From Cliona cf. orientalis (lineage: Eukaryota; Porifera; Demospongiae; Clionaida; Clionaidae): a DNA stretch of 64,000 bases. The first letter of the stretch is position 1. Each line of letters begins with the position of its first letter. The DNA is taken from contig OZ005697.1 in NCBI GenBank assembly GCA_963930775.1, forward strand, positions 9,322,292 through 9,386,291, written 5' to 3'. Under the pieces are notes generated by a model. It worked only from the letters and a program-made list of their open reading frames with translations. It did no database searches and was not told where the DNA came from. Shown piece after piece: positions 24,901-40,255 of the stretch. The translations under genes were made by a program, and so were the position numbers.

Positions 24901-27792
24901 GGGTTAGGAAAACGATGTATGAATATTCGTCCATTTCATGGCGTTTTTGTTGAATACACAGGTTCAAATTGTTATTGTTGCTAGAAACTTCATCCTGCCC
25001 ATCATCTTCACACTGGCCCAGTACGCAGAGAGCTTCCACCCAAGAACTGCACTCAAAATGATGCTCATAAGGTGGCCAAAAAATTAACATATTTTGCTAG
25101 GCTAAATTGCATATTTGTCTCTCTTTCATTTGCCGTAGGATGTTCCTGCTTTACTTTTCCAGTCTCTATGTGTTGATGATATCGCTTTTCACACTCACCA
25201 AGCACTGTGTTAGTATCCCCACCCCCCTCCCCCCTCTCCCCCTCCATACTCTCATTCTCTCTCTCTTCCCCTCTCATTAGTTCAGTTCTCTACTAAAATT
25301 AATTTCCACCCATAGAACTCTGCTGATGAGTCCACCTGTTGCTGGGAGACCAACATTGGCCAGGAGCTCTACAAACTGACCATCACTCACCTTCTAGCTG
25401 ACCTCTCCAACATTGCGCTGGTGGACGGGGGGAGGTGGGCCATCTCCAAGATGAACTTCTGTAGGTACTGCAACAGATTCAATACATGGTTCAACAAGTG
25501 GGTAAGCAAGTTACAGTAATAGGCTCTTAATCGTATGTGATTCATTGTATATACCTTAGATTGGACCTGCAGAGTTTCAACTAGCCAATAATGTCCTAAA
25601 ACTGGTGTATGGACAGGCATTAATACTGTAAGCTATTCAATAATAATATTATTAATAGGCTACTTTTTCATGTAATCTGTCATTTTACCTATGTTTGATG
25701 TGTTTTTGTGCCGAGTATTCATTAATTTTTTTTTATTGTGCCCATATTATTTGCAATTACATCACTCCTCCTCCTCCCCCCCCCCCCCCCCCCCCCCCAC
25801 ACTAGATTTGGTGTTCTATTCTGCCCCCTCCTCCCTGGCATTGGATTCTTCAAGAGCGTCCTTCTCTTCTACTGCCGAGCCCTCTCCGTCTACCTCTTCA
25901 ACAAGTCACCCAGCACTCTCTTTAGAGTTGCCTCCACAAGGAACTTCTATATGGCCCTCCTTCTCTTCACTGTGTTTCTGTGCGCCCTCCCCGTGGGATA
26001 TGCCATGGTCGAGATGATGCCCTCACACACATGCGGACCTTTCAGGTGAGCTAGGTCAACTGTTTAATAGTCGTTATCACAGACAGTGTACTATTGTGAG
26101 CCATCCAATTGAAAATCCTCAAAATTAAATTTTGATAGCTTGCTGATCTAGTTAATTCTCAATGGAGTTTTAATATCACGTCATATACCATGATAATAAT
26201 ATTATCTGCTTGAGCTTCATAATTACTATGATTGGATTTTTGAAACTTCACAGAGGTCTACCGAGCATGATGCAGATTGTGTTCAATGAGATTGAGTTGT
26301 GGCCGTCTTTCATTCAGACTGTCTTCAGCTACCTGAAGAAGGCAACTGTCGTCGTACCTCTCATGGCAGTACTCGGGTATGCATGAGTACCTACATGTAG
26401 TATTAAATATTTCTGAATCACACATCAGCAAGTATGCAACACTACTACCCGACTAGGGGTGTACAGTTACGTATAATACTATATTATAGCCCCACCCACT
26501 CACACTCACACTTTATGACATCACACCCACACGCCCACGGCCACAGTGGTCTCATCTACTATTACGCTGCCCTCTCTCACGCCCTGAAGGAAGTCAACAA
26601 AGATCTCAGACTCCAGCTAAGAGTGGTACGTTAAAACAGATAATATTACTAGCCATTTCTTCCCAACACTTTATCATTTACATAGTATATTTATCCCCCA
26701 CTATTATTACACATCATAGGAACAAGCGGAGCATCGTGAACTGATAGCCAAAGAAGGTACCAAACTATAATAGTATAGTATTGTCAATATTCTGACAGAT
26801 CAATATAGAGAACAGATCTATAGACTAAGTCGAACTTCTAACCAATTCATAATAATATTTGATTTCCAGTTGCAGCGGGAGATGACCGTCCCCGCAATTC
26901 CAGTCGTCAGTCAGAGCGGCACCAGCAGCTACAGGAGGCACTGCAGGAGGAGCTGAAGCTACGAATGGACGCCACTAAACAGAGACAGACTGCAGGGAGG
27001 AGACTGGGCCTGGCTGGTACCAGTATAAATGGAACAGGGGTGAATACGACCACTGATGCTCATCATCATCATAGTAGTATGCCGTACAGTGCTAACCATG
27101 GGAGTGATAGGGAGAATGCCGTTAGTGGACTCGGTAATAAAGTGTACTGGGAGCCAAAACCAAAGAGGAAAGCTCCACCCCCTCCAACGGAGGCCACACC
27201 CACTAACACTGCTACCGCCACCGGCACCTTGAGTACGAGGTTCCAGTTGCATCATCATCATCAGCACCATGACAACTCTCATCTACACCCGCACAGGTAA
27301 ACTTCAAATTTTCAACATTAGTCAGATTTTCAGCGAAAAAAATTAGAGTTACTATAATACACCCTTAGGACCACATGAAGCATCCTGGTTTAATAGAGGA
27401 GCTAGTAGAAAGTTTAATATTCTAGTTCAGATCTAGAGGCTGTACACTTCTTATGTAGCTATATATTATTATAGTTATAGGACGACTGTTTAGATGGTGT
27501 CCCTATTAAAGATATCCAAGGAGTCCTCAACTACTTCGGAGGCACTGAAAATCATTAAAAAAAATAATAATTACCATCGTGCAGGTACCATCGCCAACAT
27601 GCCCATCATGGAAGGAGGAACTCTGTGAGATACAACAGCATGATGCCAGCAGCAACTTCAGTGGACAGAGACAGTGGTACTAGCAATGACGTCGACGGCA
27701 GCAGCAGCAGCTCTCAGAGGAACCAGCAGACAGCACTCTACGCAGAGTTTCCAACAATCACTCTCACAAAAGAACACACGCATAATAATTAG
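21908..27792 (+). CDS. Transmembrane channel-like (TMC) protein
   Basis: Nineteen exons: 21908-22047, 22140-22304, 22541-22616, 22897-22978, 23041-23147, 23213-23293, 23573-23754, 24099-24290, 24486-24678, 24962-25071, 25139-25208, 25316-25501, 25560-25627, 25806-26045, 26254-26376, 26547-26625, 26720-26756, 26870-27296, 27585-27792; 921 residues. The intron after 23293 starts with GC (GCGAGT), the rest with GT. The TMC signature CCWETNIGQELYKL is in exon 12. Hydrophobic segments such as LGLTLLIVGFLLIP, YLLVVVSLFIISAAALLF, FLTNVIVLVFLVGSSYAIF and FYMALLLFTVFLCALPVGYA fit the ten-pass fold related to TMEM16 scramblases. The cytoplasmic tail is His-rich and basic. TMC proteins are mechanotransduction channel subunits or leak channels in other animals; the role here, and which vertebrate TMC is closest, is not resolvable by eye. 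Confidence 0.92.
23771..23990. mobile_element. 220-bp MITE with ~58-bp inverted ends in TMC intron 7
   Basis: The left arm 23771-23830 (AATTGACAAAAAATGAT, then AATTTGGTGATC, AATGCTCA) is repeated in reverse complement at 23931-23990 with only a few mismatches. Such long terminal inverted repeats around a roughly 100-bp AT-rich core, with no coding capacity, mark a non-autonomous foldback or MITE element. Confidence 0.7.
25776..25798. repeat. C23 homopolymer in the polypyrimidine tract of TMC intron 13
   Basis: A run of 23 C residues, preceded by CTC triplets, ends seven bases before exon 14 and serves as its polypyrimidine tract. The opposite strand is a 23-base G run with potential to form a G-quadruplex. 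Confidence 0.9.
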
Positions 27793-28037
27793 TCATAGTA
27801 ACCGTTGTAGATAGCAGCCCTCATTATAATATTATTATATAGTTACCGGTAATATCTTTTGAAAGAATATCAGAGCAAGTGAGGAGCACACAAAAAAATT
27901 AGATGGAAATTGGCTTATGATAATAATTAATAATATATTTTTATCAGGTTTGGAAGATAAGAAATTACCTGACAGCAAGTGATAACAATGGGAGGGATAA
28001 GTATTGTGATGTTCTTTTACCTGTTATAGAATCATTA

Positions 28038-32921
<4,884 letters not shown>

Positions 32922-33429
32922 GATGATGGTGGTTTATTAGTGATTGGGTAATGGTCGTCAACAAGTTGCTATGAACTGGTAATGATCGTCAACCTCACCC
33001 GTATGCGCATGTGCATCCTCCTACTACATCACACAGATAAACTGTTGGTGGTGATAGAGCTGCTTCAAGACACACAGAACTTTGAAGTATAAGCTATGCT
33101 GTCGTGCTCAGCTATGATTGATCTACAGAACGTGACCACTAGTGCGTCTTTGTGTACATGCAGGATAGGGCTGATGTTTGCGACAGCTATGATAGTCTCA
33201 TGTTTGAACCAAGCAGAGTGTTCATTCCGGTGATGATCACAGGCTCTCAACAATAATGCTGGCATGATCCTATACTGCCATCTTATAAATGCTCAACATG
33301 TTCAATAATTCTTCAGTTTTGCAGTCAATAGCCACATACAAAATCTAGCTGCTACGGAAAATAATTTTGGTCAACTTTCTAACTGTGCGTACTCTTGCTA
33401 CTGGGTATACTGCCTTGCTTCCAGCAGTT
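32922..33429. promoter_or_regulatory. Divergent spacer, GNL1 / first cadherin gene
   Basis: 508 bp separate the two start codons. A TGCGCATG motif (33004-33011), NRF-1-like, lies 83 bp from the GNL1 start. The sequence near the cadherin gene shows nothing distinctive. Confidence 0.45.
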
Positions 33430-34447
33430 ATGGTTGGCATAATACCATACACACTCCTACTGGTAACTAACTCTATTTTGAGCTCAGGTACGCCTGATTA
33501 AAATTTAATCTGCCCAGCATAATCCTTTGCAAAATCAGTTACAGGGAGCCTTGTCCTATTTATAAATTTTGTTATCTTAATTGTCGTTTCATCCAGGGCT
33601 ATCATTCAATAACAGTGAATACTCCATCTCCGTCGAGGAGAACGTTTCAGTCGGCACTGAATTAATTGACCTGGGTACTGAAATCACTGGCTCATCTAAC
33701 AATGACGATGTAAGATTCTTCATTACAACCGCCAATATTGCTGCGTGTAGCATCAACCCTGACACCGGAGTGATATCTGTAGCACAAAGTCTCGATTATG
33801 AAGCACAGCAACTCTACATGTTTCCAGTAACTGCAACAGGATCATCTGGGCACTCGGCTGAGGCAGATGTCAGGATAATGGTCTTGGATGTGAACGATAA
33901 TCCTCCAATTTTTGATCAGGCAATCTACAACACTATCTTGCCTTTCAATGACCTGAGGCAGTGGTCTTTCACAGTCACAGCAACAGATGCAGACAGCGAA
34001 GAAAATGGTGAGATTATCTACAGCATCATCGGTGGAAATGATGACGGATTCTTCACCATAAACCCAAACAGTGGAAAGATTCGTGTCGAGGAAACGACAA
34101 CACTCAATCCGGAGATATACCCAAGCTTTGATCTAACCGTTCAAGCTTCAAATCCATTGACAGAGTCCTCCCCAGGAGACGGCATGGGCACGGGCCAAGA
34201 CTTGGCTATAGTGCAGATCGATGTTGAAGCTAGTCCTACTCCTAGTCCTAGTACCACCACAACTCCAGCACCTGATGAGACTACTACGTATTTTAGCACT
34301 CCTGAGTCTTTGATAGATTTCTCTCAGTCTCCAGCTAGCTTTGCTGAAGCCACTCTCCATATCCAGCGAGGTATGAAGCTACTGGTATGTACCTTACCGC
34401 CAGCACTGGCACTTTTGCTGTCAATATTAGCTGCACTGGGCATGTGA
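33430..34447 (+). CDS. Short cadherin-repeat protein A, probably GPI-anchored
   Basis: Exons 33430-33487 and 33597-34447; 302 residues. Exon 1 encodes a signal peptide (MVGIIPYTLLLVTNSILSS). Two cadherin repeats follow: the first ends in the calcium-binding linker DVNDNPPIF, and the second carries a TDADSEENGEIIY motif (DxD.xxNG type). The second repeat leads into a Thr/Pro/Ser-rich stalk (TPSPSTTTTPAPDETTTY). The protein ends in a hydrophobic segment (LPPALALLLSILAALGM) with no cytoplasmic tail, which fits a GPI-attachment signal. Classical cadherin catenin-binding sequences are therefore absent. It is the first of three tandem genes with the same two-exon plan and the same phase-1 intron, so they arose by duplication. 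A role in adhesion is inferred. Confidence 0.85.
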
Positions 34448-35286
34448 TGATCAACGAGTGAATTTTTTTACATTAATTGACAACTAGTGTGCTCATTACG
34501 ATAATAATGAAGTTAAATTTTTTTTTGTATATAATATTTTAGACTCTAGCTGTCACAAATACTGTGATTTGATTGGTTAAAAACAAGGGTTCTAAGTTAC
34601 TTAGAAACCCTCTACTTAGAATCCCTCTACTAAGAAACCCTCTACTTAGAAAGCTAGTTCTTAGGCAATAACATACAAAGTGTTACTAAGCAACAGCATG
34701 CTAGAGTCTAAACAAGTTAGACACCTCAGCCAATGGGATCTACAGTCTTTAGAATACTTCAGACACTTATAAAACCCTCAGGCTTCGCCTTCGGGATTTT
34801 ATATCAGTGTCTTCAGTATTCTAAATCCTGTAGATCCCTTGGCTTCAGTGTCTAACTTATATATATACCTTTTGTGGAATTTTCAGTATTATGTGTTATG
34901 GACCAACTATGTGATCGATGGTCATTCTATACAGCATCATGACGCGCTTTGTAGTTCACACCTCAGGTCATGTGACTATACAATAATGTTATTATAATTA
35001 CAGCAACAAATCACTTTGAAGTTGCTAAGGTGCAACATAAATGATGGCTAACTACCACCGGCCACGTAGGGATGCTGTTTATCCTGTGATCCATGATTAA
35101 CCAACTACCTCCCCGGCGCACCTGCAAGAGACATACTACTGTGAAACAATTATTACAGCAGCCTATAGTTGTGCACAGCTAGCCCGGCTACACTGAGTGA
35201 TCTTCTTGCAAAGTTTTTGAGCTCGGCTGATCGATACTCAATTAGTCTACTGCAGCTTCGGCCAAGCATATCCTCGGTTTGCCAGT
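34448..35286. other. Intergenic spacer, cadherins A-B
   Basis: No gene seen. It contains a short tandem array of TACTTAGAA/ACCCTC-type units at 34585-34660, the hairpin element annotated separately, and AT-rich DNA. Confidence 0.6.
34716..34856. mobile_element. 141-bp imperfect palindrome (foldback/MITE-like)
   Basis: GTTAGACAC at 34716 pairs with GTGTCTAAC at 34848-34856. The arms continue inward through ATCTACAG/CTGTAGAT, TAGAATACTTCAGACACT and its complement, and ATAAAA/TTTTAT. The loop is AGGCTTCGCCTTCGGG, itself partly self-complementary. It is too long to be a simple terminator and most resembles a foldback mobile element. Confidence 0.6.
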
Positions 35287-36626
35287 ATGACGGTATCGAT
35301 GGATTCTACAGTTGTTCTCTTTCTCCTAACAAGTTGTATCCTTTTGAATTACAACCAAACACAAGGTAAGCTTTTACAGTCACTCCCATCATGATAGTGG
35401 ATAATATTGTATATAGGTGTTTCAGCTATAGATAAATCTAGACAAATTTGAAAATTTAATCAGCACATTGTTATAATAAAAAGTGCTGCACTTTCTCTAC
35501 ATGTTCATTACCTTCTAATAATTATTAATATACAGGACAAATACAATTCAATAGCAGTACCTACTCCACTTCAGTCTATGAGGATGTAGCTGTCGGTACT
35601 GAGCTGGACCTGGGAATTTCAGCCGCTGATCTAGACGGTGTCAACTCTGTCACGTACTCTATCAACTCTACAGATGGGGAAATCATTACTTTCAGCATCG
35701 ACAGCACGAGTGGAGTGATATCCACTGTACAGAGTCTCGACTATGAAGCACAGCAGGCCTACCAGTTCTCCATAAGAGCTATAGCTACAGGTCTAGATCA
35801 AGCAACCACATCCATTGATCCAACAAGTCCAAACGTTGACACAGCAAATGTTACGATAACTGTCTTGGACGTGAATGATAACACCCCTACATTTGATCTG
35901 TCAGCGTATAATGGCAGCGTATCTGAGAATGCAGGACTGGGAATGGTATTTTTACTTTTCACAGCAACAGACACTGACAGTGGCACAAATGCCAGACTTT
36001 CCTATAGCATCGTGAGCGGAAACGACCAAGGAGCGTTTAGTTTTATATTTACTACAGGCTTGCTATCGGTAGCCGGTGCACTGGACCGCGAAACCACAGC
36101 CAGCTACAATCTGACAGTGCAAGTAGCTGATGCGGGAAATCCATCGCTAAGCTCGAGGGTTAACGCTATAATCACTATCGATGATGAGAACGATAATTCT
36201 CCAGTGTTTAGCCAGGATTCCTACACTGTCGCCTTGCCCTACAATGAACTAGAAGAATGGTCTACCGTAGTCACGGCTACTGATCGAGATATTGGATCAA
36301 ACGCTGCCATTACCTACAGCATCACTGGTGGAGATACAGAGGGTGTATTCACCATTGATGCAGATAGTGGCAATATAACCGTCGCAGGAATGCTTGACCC
36401 AGAGGAATCTTCAAGCTTCAACTTAACAGTACAAGCTACAGACGGTGGAACCTCACAAAACAGGGCACAAGCTATAGTGATGATTACTGTCGGTACTAGC
36501 AGTAGTACAACCACAGTTGCAGGCCTAGGAGGCTCTAACCGGGCCTCTCATCACAGTGTGAAGCTGTTACTGTACCCCCTACTGGCATCTCTTGCACTCC
36601 TAGTATCAGCCGCATTCAGGATTTGA
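35287..36626 (+). CDS. Short cadherin-repeat protein B, probably GPI-anchored
   Basis: Exons 35287-35365 and 35536-36626; 389 residues. The signal peptide includes VVLFLLTSCILLN. Three cadherin repeats are visible with linkers DVNDNTPTF and DENDNSPVF, LDREtTA and LDYEAQQ motifs (LDRE/LDYE type) and DTDSGTNARL/DRDIGSNAAI motifs. A short Ser/Thr/Gly linker precedes the C-terminal hydrophobic stretch (LLLYPLLASLALLVSAAF) that ends in two residues, again without a cytoplasmic tail. It has one repeat more than its neighbours. The last repeat and C-terminus are very close to cadherin C (AITYSITGGDTEGVFTID against AITYSITDGDTAGIFAIN), pointing to recent duplication or conversion. Confidence 0.87.
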
Positions 36627-37156
36627 CATACTCATACTTGAATTAGATAATAGAGTCAGTATATGGATAGTCTCCTACACAACGAAATATTATTGTATTG
36701 ATCAGATATTTATTGCAATTTGTTGCTATATATTTGTTGCTAATAGTCGATTGGTAAGCAGAGTCATTGGCAGGTGTAGGGTGCATACATGCATGAAGCT
36801 AGTCGTGATAGCGGCTGGCTGGCTAGCTAGGCTTCTTCAAGCCGATTAAACAAAATTGTAACAGGTGTGCAGGCACTAAATCCCTAATCCTGAACTTGTG
36901 CACCCAATATACAAGTTTGCAATGCACGATAATTATACCAACTACTGCAATGTAGGGATTGCTGTAGGCACTTGACTACGGAACCTTTGAGGCTGCCGAG
37001 TGCACCTGCACGCTGGTCATTCCCAGCCTAGCCGCATGCTATCGTTCAAACCACAAAATTACACCTTTTTTTGTATGTACGGTCATTCATTGCAAGTTCT
37101 GTTAAAACGCTCGAGCTCCCATTTTCGTCAGGCTATATTATAGAATAAGTGCCATC
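36627..37156. other. Intergenic spacer, cadherins B-C
   Basis: About 530 bp of AT-rich DNA without a gene that I can recognise. The 3' flank of cadherin C (about 38150-38230) echoes part of it (GCATGAAGCTA, GGCTTCTAGG), as expected for a duplicated unit. Confidence 0.55.
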
Positions 37157-38016
37157 ATGATGAAAATTTCAGTTACTATGCTCTTTCTTCTGACGAGCTA
37201 TACTCTTCTTTTGAATTACCAAGTCCAAGGTAAGCTTCTACCCTCACTGCACGATGTACTTATCCAAAAGTAGAAAAAAAATTATTGGTTGCAGCTGTTG
37301 ATATGTTTAATAACTACTAATATGCAGGACAAGGATTCGGCAACGACAACTACAGCACCTCTGTCAATGAGAATATAACCATCGGTACTCGACTGGAGCA
37401 GCTGGATATTGGAGCCATGGGCGTTGATGGCACTGCCGTCACGTACTCTACAAATGCCACTGCCTTTAGCATCAACAGCACGAGTGGGGTGATATCCACC
37501 GCACAGAGTCTCGACTATGAAACACAGCAGCTCTACCAGTTCCCCATAGAGGCCAGAGAGCCTGACACATCCAGAACATATACCGCAAATGTTACGATAG
37601 TTGTTTTGGATGTGAACGACAATTCTCCAGTCTTCAATCAGCTGGTCTACACTTCCAAGTTGCCTTCTGGTGCACTAACAGAATGGTCCACCGCAGTCCT
37701 AGCTACAGATCAAGACAGTGGATCAAACGCTGCCATTACCTACAGCATCACTGACGGAGATACAGCAGGAATATTCGCTATCAACTCAACTACTGGAAAG
37801 ATTGGCGCTACGGGAACACTGGACACAGGGAAATTTTCAAACTTCATCTTAACAGTCAATGCTACGGATGGTGGGAATCCGACCAGAAATGACCAGGTTG
37901 CAGTGGTCATCTTCGTTCCATGCAGCTCTAAGGCCCCTCGCCACAGCGCGAGGCTGCCACTGTATGCTCTACTGGCATCTCTCACACTCCTAGTATCAGC
38001 CGCACTCGGGATATGA
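37157..38016 (+). CDS. Short cadherin-repeat protein C, probably GPI-anchored
   Basis: Exons 37157-37229 and 37328-38016; 253 residues, the smallest of the three. It has a signal peptide (ISVTMLFLLTSYTLLL), two cadherin repeats joined by DVNDNSPVF with DQDSGSNAAI in the second, and a C-terminal hydrophobic end (LYALLASLTLLVSAALGI) without a tail. Intron position and phase are the same as in A and B. N-glycosylation sequons (NAT, NST) are frequent. Function is unknown; short cadherin-repeat proteins of this kind may act as cell-surface recognition or accessory molecules rather than junction cadherins. Confidence 0.87.
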
Positions 38017-38519
38017 CTTACTCATACTTGAATGGGACTCATAGAATGCGTAGAACTACTATACTATATCAGTAGAATAATAATTATAGTCAGCTATCAT
38101 GCACTGATCAGAAATTTGTCATTTTGCTATTGTACTGAGCTATTGGACATCGGCAGATGTGTGGCCCTGGGTGGATGCATGAAGCTAATGTGATGCATGG
38201 CTTCTAGGTTTCTTTATGATCAAACGTACCCACGGCACACGTGTGCGTGGATATTATTAAAATCCATTTTGCCTACGCTAGCTTCCATGTTCACACCTTT
38301 GCACGACTATTACGTAGCATCACACAGAGCCTAGACAAAAGCTGTATTTTATACATATAATATAATATTATGCTAGATAGAAGCTGTATATGATCGTATG
38401 CTATGCAAGAAAGTAGCTCTAGTATGGAGCCATCTGAAGCAGTACATAGAGGTACACTAAGTTTGGTTGGGATGTACTTTTGTCACGACTAATATTTAAT
38501 AATGGTTGAGTACGCATGT
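38017..38519. other. Convergent spacer between cadherin C and SNRNP35
   Basis: Roughly 500 bp of AT-rich DNA with no gene seen; it must contain the 3' untranslated regions of both convergent genes. Confidence 0.55.
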
Positions 38520-40072
38520 TCATACATTATGAGGTGATTTGGACCGAGATCTGCTTCTAGAGTTTGACCTACGGTTGTGTCTTCTTGAGCTACTGTGTCT
38601 CTCGCGTCTACTCTCACTCTCCCTCTCCCTCCAATTTGACCTCCTCTCTCTGTCCCTCCCACTCTCCCTTTCTCTGTCTCTCTGATGAGATCTATGGCGA
38701 TATCTTCTTTCTTCATCCTCCATGCTGTGTGAAGACCTTCTGTCTCTCAGGTTTGTTGCTCTCTCTCCTCCTCCATAGTCTCTGCGACTGCCTCGTAGGC
38801 CTTTGCTACCAAGAACTCTGTATAATAATTAATAAAATTAATGATGCACTCAGACTGATTAAAATATAAAAATTTGATAGGATGTTTTAAATGCTCACAT
38901 TGGTTGTCGGAACGGTCTCTCTCTTCCACCAAATCTCAGCTGACCAGATTCTTTCTTCCCACCAAAACCGCCTCCTGTGGCAAAAATTGCACATGATGGT
39001 ATACTCAAATAATTAAGCAAGCTACCGTAGATCGGGATATTTTCGCCGGTAAAATATTTCACTTGTAAATTTTTCGTGTAGTCTAATTTTCGCCGCCAGG
39101 CTGAACTTGGTATAGGTCGTCATACATTACCCAAATATTTCACGCGTTTAATTTTCGCCACCTAAGCAACTGGCGAAAAATTTTTAACGGTAAAAATTTC
39201 CCGATCTACGGTATATAATATATTATAGTATAGGTATAATTAATACTTACCGAATCTCCTGGGTATCCAGCCGGGAAGAGACCTGGAACACTCAAATTCC
39301 ACCAGAATCTGAGAACCATCCAACCACATCTTATTCGCTCTCTGTGGGTGGAGTCAGGGGGTGTGGTCAACTTAACCCTCAGCAATGCATCAAATTTAAT
39401 AGTGGTTGGGGGTGACTTACATTATAAGCATCAGCTGTGTCCCTATGGTCCTGGTACTCCACAAATCCGTAACATTTTGATCTTCCAGTCACTGCAACAA
39501 AAGAAGGCATCACTATATTAAATAACTATTAGCTACAGATGATTTTGTTATGTATGGCGCAAAATTTCTGATTTTGCATCTATGAAAGTTCAAACAATCC
39601 TCCTCGTACCAATATCTCGGACTAGTCGGCAATTTTCTATTTTCCCATACTTTGAAAAAACTTCCTTCAATCGATCTGCAGGTGCAACGGAGTGGAAGAA
39701 ATAGGTCTCAAAAAGCTTAATTTCACTAATTCAGTGATGAGTGTACCTTCAGTTGTATCGGGATCTAGTCTTGCAACAAACACCGTACTCTCAGGATCTC
39801 CAGTTACATGTTTATTGGGCTTATCTAAACGTGAAAAATATTTTTTAAATGAAAATATTGGCTAGCAGCAGCACAAGCGTTTAATAATTAATTGGACAAA
39901 ATTAATACTTACATTCAACGCCCATAGCCCTGACTACACCTCGATCGTGCGGTCTAGTATCAGTGCCGTCAATGCTTCCAGACATCAGGGGACTGTAGAA
40001 TCCGTATTCTCTCGAATACGGCGCCCATTCCAGCCGATCAACCTTCCCAGCCCTCTCTTCTCTCGAGGACAT
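38520..40072 (-). CDS. SNRNP35: U11/U12 small nuclear ribonucleoprotein 35 kDa protein
   Basis: Seven exons: 40072-39913, 39824-39747, 39675-39610, 39491-39421, 39341-39251, 38974-38899, 38817-38520; 279 residues. It is a component of the minor (U12-type) spliceosome, the counterpart of U1-70K. Hallmarks: AGSIDGTD-like SGSIDGTD and [10 protein letters not shown] at the N-terminus, [20 protein letters not shown] leading into the [26 protein letters not shown]1 KCYGFVEY, and after the RRM GWIPRR then [18 protein letters not shown], which is diagnostic. The tail is Arg/Ser/Glu-rich. An upstream in-frame ATG at 40108 would add 12 residues; the start at 40072 is chosen as nearest the conserved region. 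It is head-to-head with the TDRD5-like gene. Confidence 0.93.
39023..39213. mobile_element. 191-bp TA-flanked MITE, copy 1 (SNRNP35 intron 5)
   Basis: The ends read TACCGTAGATCGGGA and TCCCGATCTACGGTA, perfect inverted repeats. The core is rich in ATTTTCGCC motifs. A second copy of the same length lies at 54267-54457 with about 95% visible identity. The outer TA dinucleotides fit a Tc1/mariner-type TA target duplication. Confidence 0.85.
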
Positions 40073-40255
40073 CACTTCACTTGGTGCATAAAGTTCCAAA
40101 TAATGCATACCAACAGATGTTCGCTCGCTCTGCGCATGCTCGCGATCGCCCGAAGTCCTGCAGCACACGTGGACTGGATTTCTCTACTCTATTGTCTGCT
40201 GTCTAGCTCTCTTGCTAGCTCAGTAGCTCGCTCTATTCTGGCCGACGGAAGGACA
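40073..40255. promoter_or_regulatory. Bidirectional promoter, SNRNP35 / TDRD5-like
   Basis: 183 bp between start codons. It holds TGCGCATGC at 40131-40139, an NRF-1-like palindrome also present in other divergent spacers of this window, followed by CGCGATCGCC. No TATA box. Confidence 0.55.

Noticed and set aside
32922..33429. Minus-strand frame at 33065-33265 as an extra GNL1 exon
   Set aside because: GNL1 already starts with its conserved MPRRKPF N-terminus at 32921.
34770..34800. GC-rich stem AGGCTTCGCCTTCGGG as an intrinsic terminator
   Set aside because: Eukaryotic context; it is the tip of a larger palindromic element.
39947..40255. Upstream extension of the TDRD5-like first exon
   Set aside because: The in-frame extension overlaps the opposite-strand SNRNP35 exon; the ATG at 40256 begins the LOTUS region.
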